The notes: a model not told the origin generated them from the sequence alone. A stretch of DNA of 36,367 bases from Clostridium tyrobutyricum DSM 2637 = ATCC 25755 = JCM 11008 (GCF_000359585.1 NZ_APMH01000022.1:1-36367), one strand, 5' to 3'; positions 24,758-33,792 are shown, numbered from the stretch's first letter. Program-made: numbers and translations.

Positions 24758-25906
24758 ATGAATTATTCCATATTTCAATCTCCTAGGGATATACTCTATG
24801 GACAAGATACAGTAAATTTGGTAGGTGAAAAGGCTATAAAATTTGGAAAGAAAGTTATGATAATTACAGGAAAACATTCTTCTAAAAAAACTGGAGCATT
24901 GGACAAGGTTCTTGACAGTTTGAAGAAAAATAATCTGGATTTTGTAGTTTTTAATGATATTGAATCAGACCCGAGTGCAAACACAGTAAGAAAAGGAGTG
25001 GAAGTAGCCGGAGAAAATGGTATAGATATAATAGTAGCTTTAGGAGGAGGAAGTGCATTGGATGCTTCCAAAGCTATAAGCATGGTGGCTTCTAATGGAG
25101 GAGATATTGTAGATTATGAAGATAATATTCCTCATAAAGAGGGAATCCCGATAATAGCAGTTCCCACTACTGCAGGTACAGGCAGTGAAGTAAGTAAATT
25201 TTCTATAATAACGGATACTGATAGAAAAATAAAAATGTTGATTGCAAATGATTTATTGATACCTAAAGTAGCAATTTTAGATCCGAAACTTACTTTAATG
25301 ATGCCTCCTAGTGTTACAGCTGCCACTGGTATGGATGCCTTTACTCACGCTATTGAAGCATATATATCAAAAGCTTCCCAGAGGACTTCCGATTTATATG
25401 CTATAAAAGCTATAGAACTTATAAGCAGAAATTTGGCGAAAGCAGTATTAAAGGGAGATGATTTAGAAGCCAGAGAAAATATGATGGTTGGGCAAATGTA
25501 TGCAGGATTAGCTTTTACCAATTCTTCTACAGCACTAGTTCATTCTATGTCAAGGCCTCTTGGTGCGTATTATGGAGTCCCTCATGGACTTGCTAATGCA
25601 TTGCTTCTTCCAGAAGTTATGAAGTTTAACAGAGCTGCTTGTGCAGATAGATTTAAGGCGATTGCAGCAGCTATGGGAGAAAATATACATGGAAAATCCA
25701 CAAGAGAAATTAGTTATATGACTATAGATACTATAAAGAATGTATTTTTGGAAACTGGATTACCAACTAAGCTAAAAGAGGTTGGAGTTGATGAAAGTAA
25801 TTTTGAAAACATGGCTGAAGATGCCATAAAGAGCAGGACTACTTTACTTAATCCAAGAAAGCCAACGGTAGAGCAGCTTATAGAAATATATAAAACCATA
25901 TATTAA
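24758..25906 (+). CDS. Iron-containing alcohol dehydrogenase, probable malonate semialdehyde reductase
   Basis: A 382-residue group III (Fe) dehydrogenase. The nucleotide-binding ALGGGSALDASKA (95-106), VPTTAGTGSEVS (135-146) and metal ligands D193, H197 (GMDAFTHAIEAY), H262 (LVHSMSRPLGA) and H276 (GVPHGLANALL) are all present. On its own it could be a butanol, 1,3-propanediol or 4-hydroxybutyrate-type dehydrogenase. Its place as first gene of a uracil-degradation operon, 15 bases before a beta-alanine-type aminotransferase, suggests reduction of malonate semialdehyde to 3-hydroxypropionate. For thymine it would reduce the methyl analogue. A similar extension of the reductive pyrimidine pathway has been described in Gram-positive bacteria; the assignment here is by context. 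Confidence 0.85.
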   Translation: MNYSIFQSPRDILYGQDTVNLVGEKAIKFGKKVMIITGKHSSKKTGALDKVLDSLKKNNLDFVVFNDIESDPSANTVRKGVEVAGENGIDIIVALGGGSALDASKAISMVASNGGDIVDYEDNIPHKEGIPIIAVPTTAGTGSEVSKFSIITDTDRKIKMLIANDLLIPKVAILDPKLTLMMPPSVTAATGMDAFTHAIEAYISKASQRTSDLYAIKAIELISRNLAKAVLKGDDLEARENMMVGQMYAGLAFTNSSTALVHSMSRPLGAYYGVPHGLANALLLPEVMKFNRAACADRFKAIAAAMGENIHGKSTREISYMTIDTIKNVFLETGLPTKLKEVGVDESNFENMAEDAIKSRTTLLNPRKPTVEQLIEIYKTIY

Positions 25907-25921
25907 ACAGGGGGAATCAAA

Positions 25922-27286
25922 ATGGAAACTTTAAAAAATGATGAATTGGATTTGACAGCTGATACTATAAAGAAATATGATAGAAAATATAACTTGCATT
26001 CATGGAGTGCACAGAAAAAAATAGATCCACTTGTTATTACAAAAGCTGAAGGAATTTATTTTTGGGACAGTACAGGAAAAAAATATTTTGACATGTCATC
26101 TCAGTTGGTTAATTTAAATATAGGGCATGGAAACAGGAAAGTAATAGAGGCTATAAAGGAACAGGCAGATAAAATGCCATTTATGGGTCCTGGATATGCA
26201 GTTGATGTAAGAGCAAAACTTGCTGAAAGGGTAATAGAAAAAGCTCCGGACAATATGGATAAAGTATTTTTTACTTTGGGTGGTGCAGATGCCAATGAAA
26301 ATGCTATAAAAATAGCTAAAATGTATACAGGCAAATTTAAAATATTTTCACGATATAGATCTTATCATGGTGCGAGTTTTGGTGCCGCAAATTTAAGTGG
26401 TGAGCCAAGAAGATACACATGTGAGCCTGGAATTCCTGGATTTGTAAAATTTTTCGACCCATATATTTACAGGGAAAAAATAAAATTTGAAAGTGAAGAA
26501 AAGGCAACAGAATTTTATCTTGGAAAGTTGGAAGAACAGCTTATATATGAAGGTACTGATAAAGTGGCAGCTGTGTTTATAGAAACTATAACTGGAAGTA
26601 ATGGAGTAATTATTCCACCAAAAGGATATTTACAGGGAATAAGAAGATTATGTGACAAATATGGAATACTCATGATATGTGATGAAGTCATGGCTGGTTG
26701 GGGAAGAACAGGAGAATGGTTTGCCTGCAACAACTGGAATGTAAAACCTGATATAATTACCTTTGCAAAAGGAATTACTTGTGGATATGTGCCACTTGGA
26801 GGTGTTTTGGTAGATAAAAAAATAGCAGAATATTTTGACGATAATGTACTTATGTGTGGACTTACTTATAATGCACATCCTTTAGCCTGTGCTGCAGGTT
26901 GTGCAACATTGGAAGTTTATGAAGAAGAAAAATTAATAGAAAATTCAAGAAATATGGGAGCTATTTTAGGTGAAAAGCTTGAAGAGTTAAAGGAAAAGCA
27001 TTCTAGTGTAGGAGATGTAAGATATATAGGCCTATTCTCAGCAGTAGAACTTGTTAAGGATAAAAATACTAGAGAAGCACTAGTACCTTATGGAAAAGAT
27101 CCAGAAGGAAGGATGACAAAAATTATTGGAATGCTTAAAGAAAAAGGATTTTCAACATATTCTCATGAAAATTCTATAATGATAGCTCCACCTCTTATCA
27201 TAAATAAGGAAGAACTGGAAGAGGCTTTGGATATTTTAGATGATGTAATGGATTCTGTTGATGAATATGTAGAAAAATTAAAATAA
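25922..27286 (+). CDS. Class III PLP aminotransferase, probable beta-alanine aminotransferase
   Basis: A 454-residue omega-amino-acid aminotransferase. The PLP lysine is K283 in ITFAKGITCGYVPLGG and the cofactor aspartate is D254 in MICDEVMAGWGRTGEW. SYHGASFGAANLSG (147-160) and TYNAHPLACAAG are also typical. The sequence resembles taurine/beta-alanine/4-aminobutyrate aminotransferases. Within this operon the expected reaction is beta-alanine (or 3-aminoisobutyrate) plus a keto acid to malonate semialdehyde, releasing the second pyrimidine nitrogen as an amino acid. Whether pyruvate or 2-oxoglutarate is the acceptor cannot be read. The ATG follows AGGGGG. It is 22 bases upstream of the M20 hydrolase start. 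Confidence 0.9.
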   Translation: METLKNDELDLTADTIKKYDRKYNLHSWSAQKKIDPLVITKAEGIYFWDSTGKKYFDMSSQLVNLNIGHGNRKVIEAIKEQADKMPFMGPGYAVDVRAKLAERVIEKAPDNMDKVFFTLGGADANENAIKIAKMYTGKFKIFSRYRSYHGASFGAANLSGEPRRYTCEPGIPGFVKFFDPYIYREKIKFESEEKATEFYLGKLEEQLIYEGTDKVAAVFIETITGSNGVIIPPKGYLQGIRRLCDKYGILMICDEVMAGWGRTGEWFACNNWNVKPDIITFAKGITCGYVPLGGVLVDKKIAEYFDDNVLMCGLTYNAHPLACAAGCATLEVYEEEKLIENSRNMGAILGEKLEELKEKHSSVGDVRYIGLFSAVELVKDKNTREALVPYGKDPEGRMTKIIGMLKEKGFSTYSHENSIMIAPPLIINKEELEEALDILDDVMDSVDEYVEKLK

Positions 27287-27308
27287 AAATATGAGAAGGT
27301 GTATTAAA

Positions 27309-28535
27309 ATGAAAAATATAAATTGTGATAAAGATAGAATGAAAGATAAAATAGTTACATTTAGTAAATTTGGTGATACAGGAAGAGGTGGAATAACAAG
27401 ACTTGCATTATCAGAAGCCGACCTTAAAGCAAGATCAGAATTTACAAAGAGAATGAAAGCACTAGGGGCGGAAATTATAACAGATGATATGGGAAATATG
27501 TATGCTACTTTCAAAGGAGCAGAGGATCTTCCACATATTGCGATGGGTTCACATTGTGATTCTGTAGTGCAAGGTGGAAATTATGATGGTATTTTAGGAG
27601 TAATGACAGCTATGGAAGCAGCTGAAACTATTGTCACAGAAAATATACCTCACCGTCATCCAATTACAGTCATGATCTGGACTAATGAAGAAGGAGCACG
27701 TTTTGATCCTGCAATGATGTCATCTGGTGTTATTACGGGTAAATTTGACAAGGAAAAGATGCTGGCATCAAAAGATGTAGAAGGTGTGACTTTTGGTGAA
27801 GCTTTGGATGCAAGTGGTTACAAGGGCGATGAAAGTAACAGGATAAATCCTAAGGATTATATGGCTCTTTTGGAACTTCACATTGAACAGGGGCCAGTTC
27901 TTGAATCCAAAAAAATGGATATAGGTGTTGTAGAAGGCGTTGTTGGAATGGTAAATTATGAATTCGAATTTATAGGACAGGCTGGACACGCAGGAACTGT
28001 TCCACAGAAGATGAGAAAGGATGCTCTTTTAGCAGCTTCTGAAGCCATTCAATATCTTCACAGAGAACTTGATAAGCTTGATGATAAGCTTGTATATACT
28101 ACTGGTAGAATTAATTGTTCACCAAATGTACATACGATTATACCAGATGATGTTAAATTTACTTTGGATGCAAGACATCAGGATCCCAAAGTAATACAAC
28201 AGGTAGTTGAAATTATCAGGAACATTCCTTCTGAGCTTGCAAAATGTAAAGTTAGCTATAGAGAATTATGGTCACGTAAAACCATCAGCTTCAACAAAGA
28301 ACTGGTAGATTTAGTTGAAAAAAATGCAAATGAATATGGATATTCAAATATGAGAATGTATAGTGGGCCAGGACATGATGCTCAATTTGCAGCTGACATG
28401 CTCCCTGTAACTATGATATTTGTTCCAAGTATCGGAGGAAATAGTCATTGTGAAATAGAGAAAACTCCTGTTGATAATTGTTTAAAGGGAGCTAATGTAC
28501 TTCTCAGAACTATATTGGACATTGATAAAAAATAA
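27309..28535 (+). CDS. M20-family carbamoyl-amino-acid hydrolase, probable beta-ureidopropionase
   Basis: A 408-residue di-metal amidohydrolase of the N-carbamoyl-L-amino acid hydrolase / allantoate amidohydrolase / beta-ureidopropionase group. Metal motifs are GSHCDSVVQGGNYDG, the catalytic pair in WTNEEGARF, LELHIEQGPVLE, and the C-terminal NSHCEIEKTP. GPGHDAQFAADM and the substrate-binding TGRINCSPNVHTIIP are also typical. In this operon it should hydrolyse N-carbamoyl-beta-alanine (from dihydrouracil) to beta-alanine, CO2 and ammonia. I use the ATG at 27309 because AAGGTG lies 9 bases upstream; an in-frame ATG at 27291 precedes that site. Confidence 0.9.
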   Translation: MKNINCDKDRMKDKIVTFSKFGDTGRGGITRLALSEADLKARSEFTKRMKALGAEIITDDMGNMYATFKGAEDLPHIAMGSHCDSVVQGGNYDGILGVMTAMEAAETIVTENIPHRHPITVMIWTNEEGARFDPAMMSSGVITGKFDKEKMLASKDVEGVTFGEALDASGYKGDESNRINPKDYMALLELHIEQGPVLESKKMDIGVVEGVVGMVNYEFEFIGQAGHAGTVPQKMRKDALLAASEAIQYLHRELDKLDDKLVYTTGRINCSPNVHTIIPDDVKFTLDARHQDPKVIQQVVEIIRNIPSELAKCKVSYRELWSRKTISFNKELVDLVEKNANEYGYSNMRMYSGPGHDAQFAADMLPVTMIFVPSIGGNSHCEIEKTPVDNCLKGANVLLRTILDIDKK

Positions 28536-28556
28536 CAATGCAAGCAAGAGGGTTAT

Positions 28557-28594
28557 ATCCATAGCTTTATATAAAATATAAAACTATGGATTAT
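28557..28594 (+). other. Intra-operon hairpin before the permease gene
   Basis: An 8-bp stem ATCCATAG / CTATGGAT encloses an A/T-rich loop of about 20 bases in the 86-bp gap between the hydrolase and permease genes. There is no T run, so it is a candidate RNA processing or stability element rather than a clear terminator. Confidence 0.4.
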
Positions 28595-28621
28595 ATTAAA
28601 TAAAAGGAAGAAGGGATTATT

Positions 28622-30106
28622 ATGGAACAAGCTGTAGATAAAAAAGTTCATGAACTGGATATGGAAGACAATTCAATAATAAAAGAAAGCAAGCTTTATA
28701 ATGATGATATTGCTCCAGTAGCAGTCAAAGATAGGACTTGGAATACCTATAATTTCACAGCTCTCTGGGTAGGTATGGCACATTGTATACCTACATATAT
28801 GATGGCAGGAAGCTTAATAGCTCTTGGCATGAACTGGAAACAGGCATTATTTACTATTACTATCGGTAATCTTATAGTTTTGATACCAATACTTTTAAAC
28901 GCACATCCTGGTACTAAGTACGGAATTAATTTTCCAGTGTTTTCAAGAGCATCTTTTGGAGTATTTGGTGCGAACATACCTGCAATACTTAGGGCGGTTG
29001 TAGCATGTGGATGGTTTGGTATAAATACCTATATTGGGGGAAGTGCACTTAATGTATTGCTTTCAGCCATAATACCGGGATGGAAGACCCTCGGGGGAAG
29101 TTTTCAAATAGCTGGTTTGAGTTTGTCGGCAGGAATTACATTTATGATATTCTGGGCTCTTGAAATGTTTGTTATATTCAAGGGAATGGAACAGCTTAAA
29201 AAATTTGAGAACTGGGCAGCTCCACTGGTATTGGTTCTTGCCCTAGTTTTAATGATTTGGGCAATTTCATCTGCACATGGTTTTGGCCCTCTTTTAAGTG
29301 AAGGTGGAAAATTGAAAACTATGGGAAGTTTTATGAAAGTATTTCCAGCGTCGCTTACAAGTATGATAGGATTTTGGGCAACTCTTTCATTGAATATACC
29401 GGATTTTACGAGATATGCAAAGGGGCAGAAAGAACAAGTTATAGGTCAGGCTATAGGTCTTCCAGTAACTATGACAATATTCTCTGCTATGGGAATAATA
29501 ATAACTTCTGCTACCGCTGTAATATATGGTCAAAGTATGTGGGATCCAGTGCAGATAATATCTAAATTCACTAATCCTATAGTAATATTTATTGGATTCT
29601 TCGGTATAGTAGTAGCATCCTTGTCTGTTAATATAGCTGCCAATATTGTATCACCTGCAAATGACTTTTCAAATGTGGCTCCAAAATATATAAGTTTCAA
29701 AATGGGTGGACTTATTACAGGAATAATAGGAATACTTATAATGCCATGGAAGCTGCTTGCAGATCCAAGTGGATATATATATTCATGGCTTGACACATAT
29801 TCTGGAATTTTAGGACCGGTGGCTGCAATAATTATATGTGACTACTGGATTGTAAAGAGAAAAAAATTGAACTTGAAGGATTTATATATGACTAAAGGAG
29901 ATTATACTTATTCTAAAGGATTTAATCCAAAGGCAATTATTGCACTGGCAATAGGAATTTTTGCAGCATTAATAGGAAAGATTGTACCCGGATTAAGTGG
30001 ATTGTTCAGTTATGCATGGTTTGTAGGATTTGGTGTATCTTTTGTAGTATATTATGTATTAAATATATCTTCTGTAAAGAGTAAGAATATGGATGAAGCT
30101 GTTTAA
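28622..30106 (+). CDS. NCS1-family nucleobase permease (uracil/hydantoin/allantoin type)
   Basis: A 494-residue integral membrane transporter with about 12 hydrophobic segments. Family marks are the N-terminal VKDRTWNTYNFTALWVGMAHCIPTYM split over TM1, NAHPGTKYGINFPVFSRASFG, RAVVACGWFGINTYIGG and NIPDFTRYAKGQ. It imports a nucleobase or related ring by sodium or proton symport. The operon suggests uracil and/or thymine, or dihydropyrimidines and hydantoins. An acidic N-terminal tail of about 30 residues precedes the first membrane segment. GAAGAAGGG lies before the ATG. Confidence 0.92.
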   Translation: MEQAVDKKVHELDMEDNSIIKESKLYNDDIAPVAVKDRTWNTYNFTALWVGMAHCIPTYMMAGSLIALGMNWKQALFTITIGNLIVLIPILLNAHPGTKYGINFPVFSRASFGVFGANIPAILRAVVACGWFGINTYIGGSALNVLLSAIIPGWKTLGGSFQIAGLSLSAGITFMIFWALEMFVIFKGMEQLKKFENWAAPLVLVLALVLMIWAISSAHGFGPLLSEGGKLKTMGSFMKVFPASLTSMIGFWATLSLNIPDFTRYAKGQKEQVIGQAIGLPVTMTIFSAMGIIITSATAVIYGQSMWDPVQIISKFTNPIVIFIGFFGIVVASLSVNIAANIVSPANDFSNVAPKYISFKMGGLITGIIGILIMPWKLLADPSGYIYSWLDTYSGILGPVAAIIICDYWIVKRKKLNLKDLYMTKGDYTYSKGFNPKAIIALAIGIFAALIGKIVPGLSGLFSYAWFVGFGVSFVVYYVLNISSVKSKNMDEAV

Positions 30107-30132
30107 AGCTAATATGAAAATTAATTTATCAA

Positions 30133-30168
30133 GTAAAAGATTTTTGGTATTTACTGAAAATCTTTTAC
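30133..30168 (+). other. Strong intra-operon hairpin between permease and dihydropyrimidinase
   Basis: A perfect 12-bp stem GTAAAAGATTTT / AAAATCTTTTAC with a 12-base loop. The following ACATTATTTTAAG is only moderately T-rich. It may be a partial terminator or processing site that sets different expression of transporter and catabolic enzymes. Confidence 0.6.
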
Positions 30169-30192
30169 ACATTATTTTAAGAGGTGATAATT

Positions 30193-31557
30193 TTGGATGT
30201 AATTATAAAAAATGGTATTATAATAACAGCATTGGAAACTTATAAAGCAGATATAGGAATAAAAAATGGGAAAATTGTAACAATAGCATCTAAGTTGGAT
30301 GATAGTAGTGCAGAGATAATTGATGCATCAGGAAAATATGTACTCCCAGGTGCTATAGATGGACACACTCATCTTCAAATGCCTTTTGGTGGTACAGTAT
30401 CTTCCGATAGCTATGAGGCAGGTACGAGGGCTGCAGCTTGTGGAGGAACAACTACAGTTTTTGATTTTGCTATTCAACAAAAAGGACATGGTTTAATACA
30501 GACAGCCAAGGAGAGAGATGCTCTTTGTGCACCACAGGCATGTGTAGACTATGCATTTCATGTAGTTATAACTGATTTAAGACCTGAAATTTTAGATGAA
30601 TTCCAGGATTCTGTAAATTTTGGTGTTCCGAGTTTTAAAGTATTCATGGTATATAAAAAAGAGGGATTAATGGCCGATGACGGTATGCTTTACAGTGTAT
30701 TGAAAAAATCAAAAGAAGTAGGGGCTATATTGGCAGTTCATGCAGAAAATCCTGATTTAATAGATATAAGAACTGAAAAATTCTTAAAAGAAGGCAAGAC
30801 ATCTGCATGGTATCATTATTTATCAAGACCTGAATTTGTAGAAGCTGAAGCGGACAAGAGGGCAATACATTGGGCCAAACAACTTGATGCACCACTTTAT
30901 ATAGTTCATCTTGCGAATAAAGAGGGAATGGAAGAAGTTAAAAAAGCGAGAGATGAGGGATATGAAATATATGCAGAAACATGTCCACAATATTTATATT
31001 TTACAAATGAAGTATTTAAAAGAGAGGATGGAAGAAATTTTGTATGTTCTCCACCTATGAAAGGACAAGAAAGTCAGGATGCACTTTGGAAAGGAATAAA
31101 AACTGGTGATATTGCTACAATTGCCACAGATCATTGCCCATTTCAAAGTTATGAAAAAGATTGGGGCAAGGATGATTTCACCAAAATACCAAATGGCTGT
31201 GCCGGTATAGAAAATATGTATCCTTATATGCTTAGCGAGGCTAATAAGGGAAGATTATCATTTAATAAAGTAGTTGAAATTTGTTCTACAAATCCAGCAA
31301 AGATATATGGGTGTGCACCTCAAAAAGGAAGTATTACAATAGGTGGAGATGCTGATATTGTAATATATGATCCAACAAAGGAATTTACTATATCCCAGAA
31401 CAATATGCACTCCGATTCAGATCATACTATATGGGAAGGTGTAAAACTAAAAGGATATCCTTTTATGACATTTTCAAGAGGAAAATTGGTTTATAAAGAT
31501 GGCGAATTTTTAGGAAAACCTGGCTGGGGAAAATTTTTAAGAAGAAAAAGAAAATAA
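30193..31557 (+). CDS. hydA: Dihydropyrimidinase / D-hydantoinase
   Basis: A 454-residue amidohydrolase that opens the ring of dihydrouracil or dihydrothymine to N-carbamoyl-beta-amino acids. Metal motif GAIDGHTHLQMPFGG (H58, H60), the carboxylated lysine K149 in SFKVFMVYKKEG, VHAENPDLI, YIVHLANKEG and ATDHCPF cover the binuclear site. CPPMKG-type substrate loop SPPMKGQESQDALW is present. Length is normal. The start is taken as TTG at 30193, 6 bases after AGGTG; the GTG at 30184 overlaps that site. It lies between the permease and the dihydropyrimidine dehydrogenase genes. Confidence 0.94.
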   Translation: MDVIIKNGIIITALETYKADIGIKNGKIVTIASKLDDSSAEIIDASGKYVLPGAIDGHTHLQMPFGGTVSSDSYEAGTRAAACGGTTTVFDFAIQQKGHGLIQTAKERDALCAPQACVDYAFHVVITDLRPEILDEFQDSVNFGVPSFKVFMVYKKEGLMADDGMLYSVLKKSKEVGAILAVHAENPDLIDIRTEKFLKEGKTSAWYHYLSRPEFVEAEADKRAIHWAKQLDAPLYIVHLANKEGMEEVKKARDEGYEIYAETCPQYLYFTNEVFKREDGRNFVCSPPMKGQESQDALWKGIKTGDIATIATDHCPFQSYEKDWGKDDFTKIPNGCAGIENMYPYMLSEANKGRLSFNKVVEICSTNPAKIYGCAPQKGSITIGGDADIVIYDPTKEFTISQNNMHSDSDHTIWEGVKLKGYPFMTFSRGKLVYKDGEFLGKPGWGKFLRRKRK

Positions 31558-31586
31558 ATCACAAATCAAAAAGGGAGGAGTTATGT

Positions 31587-31907
31587 ATGAAAAATCATAA
31601 AAAATTCAATGAGCTTATAGAAGAGTCATCACGATGTCTTTTGTGTTATGATCCCCCCTGCAGTAAGGCATGTCCAGTTGGAAAGGAGCCAGCGGCTATA
31701 ATTATGTCCTTGAGATTTAAAAATTATGAAGGTGCTTCTTATAAAGCTATTGAATATTTAAAAAAGGCAGGACAATGTGGCAAAGCTTGTAACAACAAAA
31801 TGTATTGTCAGAGAAATTGTATAAGGGGTAAAATAGACAGATCCATAAAAATAAAGATTGTACAAGAATCATTATACAAAGGGAATGTATATGAGGAGGT
31901 GAAATAG
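31587..31907 (+). CDS. Stand-alone two-cluster [4Fe-4S] subunit (PreT/DPD N-terminal domain only)
   Basis: A 106-residue protein equal to the N-terminal Fer4_20 domain of PreT, GltD and mammalian dihydropyrimidine dehydrogenase, with nothing after it. It has CLLCYDPPCSKAC (C17, C20, C25, C29) and CGKACNNKMYCQRNC (C64, C68, C74, C78). Q93 in IKIKIVQ aligns with the glutamine that ligates one cluster in DPD (Q156 of the pig enzyme). All eight expected cluster ligands are therefore kept. The roughly 300-residue FAD/NAD(P)H domain of PreT is absent, and no remnant is found downstream because the stop abuts the ATG of preA. Probable role: electron relay to the FMN/Fe-S subunit from an external donor such as ferredoxin. 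GGGAGGAG lies 6 bases before the ATG. Confidence 0.9.
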   Translation: MKNHKKFNELIEESSRCLLCYDPPCSKACPVGKEPAAIIMSLRFKNYEGASYKAIEYLKKAGQCGKACNNKMYCQRNCIRGKIDRSIKIKIVQESLYKGNVYEEVK

Positions 31908-33116
31908 ATGAAAGATCTCTCTATAAAATTTTGTGGTGTAAAATGTGAAAATCCATTTTTCCTGTCATCATCTGTAGTTGGAAGCAACTATGAGATGTGT
32001 GCTAAAGCTTTTGAAATGGGCTGGGCTGGTATAGTATTTAAAACTATAGGATTTTATGTACCGGAAGAAGTATCTCCTAGATTTGATATCATTGGTAAGG
32101 AAAGTACTCCTTTTATCGGCTTTAAAAACATGGAACAGATTTCAGATCATCCATTGGAAGAAAATTTAAAATACATGAAAGCGCTTAAAGAGAGCTATCC
32201 GGATAAAGTTTTAGTAGCATCTATTATGGGTAGAACGGAAGAAGAATGGACTGAACTTGCAAAATTAGTTACAGAAATAGGATCTGATATAATCGAATGT
32301 AATTTTTCATGTCCTCAAATGGCTGAAAATTCTATGGGATCTGATGTAGGACAAAATCCTGAATTAGTAGAAAAGTACTGCAGTGCAGTAAGACGCGGAA
32401 CATCACTTCCGATACTTGCCAAAATGACACCAAATATTTCTGATATGGTAATTCCTGCAGTGGCTTCAGTGAAAGGTGGAGCAGATGCTATAGCTGCAAT
32501 TAATACTATAAAAAGTATAACAAGAGTGGATTTGAATAATTTCACTCCATATCCAATAATAGATGGAAAATCATCTGTATCTGGATATTCTGGAAAAGCT
32601 GTAAAACCAATAGCTCTTAGATTTATACATGATCTTGCTAAGAGCAATAAATTGAATGGAATTCCTATAAGCGGCATGGGTGGAATAGAAAACTGGGAAG
32701 ATGCAGTGGAATTTATGCTTCTTGGATGTTCCAATATTCAGATTACTACGGCTGTTATGCAGTATGGATATAGGATAATAAATGATTTAATTGATGGATT
32801 AAGTTTGTATATGGAGAAAAAAGGATTTGATAAATTAGAGGATTTGGTAGGTATAGCACTTGACAATATAGTTCCGGCAGAAGCACTTGATAGAAGTTAT
32901 ATAATATATCCGAAGTTTAAAAATGAAGATTGTGTAGGCTGTGGAAGATGTTACATATCCTGTTATGATGGTGGTCATCAGGCCATAAAATGGGATTATG
33001 AAAGCAGAAAACCCCAGCTTATTGAAGATAAATGTGTTGGATGTCATCTATGTGCAAATGTTTGCCCGGTGGCTGATATAACAATTGGAAACAAGAAATA
33101 CAAGGTTACCCTATAA
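31908..33116 (+). CDS. preA: Dihydropyrimidine dehydrogenase catalytic subunit PreA
   Basis: A 402-residue FMN enzyme that reduces uracil and thymine to the 5,6-dihydro forms. The FMN barrel has [18 protein letters not shown] with the catalytic acid C135 in the flexible loop, [33 protein letters not shown] and [12 protein letters not shown]. The C-terminal ferredoxin domain has two full 4Fe-4S motifs, C342/C345/C348/C352 and C376/C379/C382/C386. It is very close in plan to E. coli PreA. Its ATG directly follows the stop of the small Fe-S subunit, and its GGAGGTG site lies inside that gene, so the two are translationally coupled and likely form a complex. It is the last gene of the operon. Confidence 0.95.
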   Translation: MKDLSIKFCGVKCENPFFLSSSVVGSNYEMCAKAFEMGWAGIVFKTIGFYVPEEVSPRFDIIGKESTPFIGFKNMEQISDHPLEENLKYMKALKESYPDKVLVASIMGRTEEEWTELAKLVTEIGSDIIECNFSCPQMAENSMGSDVGQNPELVEKYCSAVRRGTSLPILAKMTPNISDMVIPAVASVKGGADAIAAINTIKSITRVDLNNFTPYPIIDGKSSVSGYSGKAVKPIALRFIHDLAKSNKLNGIPISGMGGIENWEDAVEFMLLGCSNIQITTAVMQYGYRIINDLIDGLSLYMEKKGFDKLEDLVGIALDNIVPAEALDRSYIIYPKFKNEDCVGCGRCYISCYDGGHQAIKWDYESRKPQLIEDKCVGCHLCANVCPVADITIGNKKYKVTL

Positions 33117-33123
33117 TTTTAAG

Positions 33124-33172
33124 AAATTGCGCAATTTAAAATTTATATTTTAGATTGTGCAATTTTTATTTT
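33124..33172 (+). terminator. Terminator of the pyrimidine degradation operon
   Basis: A 19-bp stem with two G-U pairs (33124-33142 and 33147-33165), loop TTAT, then a T-rich tail. Confidence 0.85.
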
Positions 33173-33258
33173 ATTAAAAATATAAAGTGTAGATGTATTC
33201 AAATTAATTTTAATGTATAATTATGTGAGATATTAAATTATATTGGAAGTGAATTAAT

Positions 33259-33792
33259 TTGAAAAAAAGAGTATTGACTATTATATTTTTTACAGCGTTT
33301 GTAATTTCTGCATACAGCGGATATAATATTAATAAATTTTATAAATATAAGAATAATAAAATAGAAAAAAATATTGAACACTCAAAAATACAAAATAATA
33401 ATGAAAAAGGATATTTTTATGTTTTTACTTCAAAAAGTGAGATATCCAAATTAATAGGAATTGAAAACAAGTTCGGTTTTGTAGATAAAAATTTTTATGC
33501 CGATAGTTTTATAAATACTGACTGGTATTTTTGGGGAAATGAAGACAGTATAATAAATAAGCCTCTTAAAATTATAGCAGTAAATGATGAAGGGGAATCC
33601 ATGCAGGTATCCAGAATAGATAAAATTTCTGAAGACGGAAATATATCTACTGCAAAGCAAAATTTAAATATAAGGATTCCAAAGCAGGGAGTCTGGCATT
33701 TAAATATTTATATAGATAATAAGTTATTTGGAAAAACTACAATAAATGTAAGAAAACCTGTATCTGATTTTACAGAACCATTACAATTGTAG
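33259..33792 (+). CDS. Membrane-anchored/secreted protein of unknown function
   Basis: A 177-residue protein with an N-terminal signal or anchor (MKKRVLTIIFFTAFVISAYS) and no lipobox cysteine. A Lys/Asn-rich linker follows, then a beta-rich domain (about 50-170) containing YFYVFTSKSEISKLIG, WYFWG and the paired strands GVWHLNIYIDNKLFGKTTINV, which suggest an immunoglobulin-like fold. Start is TTG at 33259, with GGAAGTG about 8 bases upstream. It lies 20 bases before the nucleoside-phosphorylase-like gene and may share its transcript with the spore photoproduct lyase gene. No family is recognised. Confidence 0.72.
   Translation: MKKRVLTIIFFTAFVISAYSGYNINKFYKYKNNKIEKNIEHSKIQNNNEKGYFYVFTSKSEISKLIGIENKFGFVDKNFYADSFINTDWYFWGNEDSIINKPLKIIAVNDEGESMQVSRIDKISEDGNISTAKQNLNIRIPKQGVWHLNIYIDNKLFGKTTINVRKPVSDFTEPLQL

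Noticed and set aside
31587-31907. Small Fe-S gene as a frameshifted or truncated pseudogene of preT
   Set aside because: All cluster ligands are kept, the ribosome site is strong, the stop directly abuts preA, and there is no remnant of the FAD/NAD(P)H domain in any frame between the two genes.
33184-33258. Sporulation sigma-G/F promoter before the spore photoproduct lyase unit
   Set aside because: I saw TGTAT and TATAAT-like pieces, but their sequence and spacing do not separate a sigma-G promoter from sigma-A or from random A/T-rich sequence.
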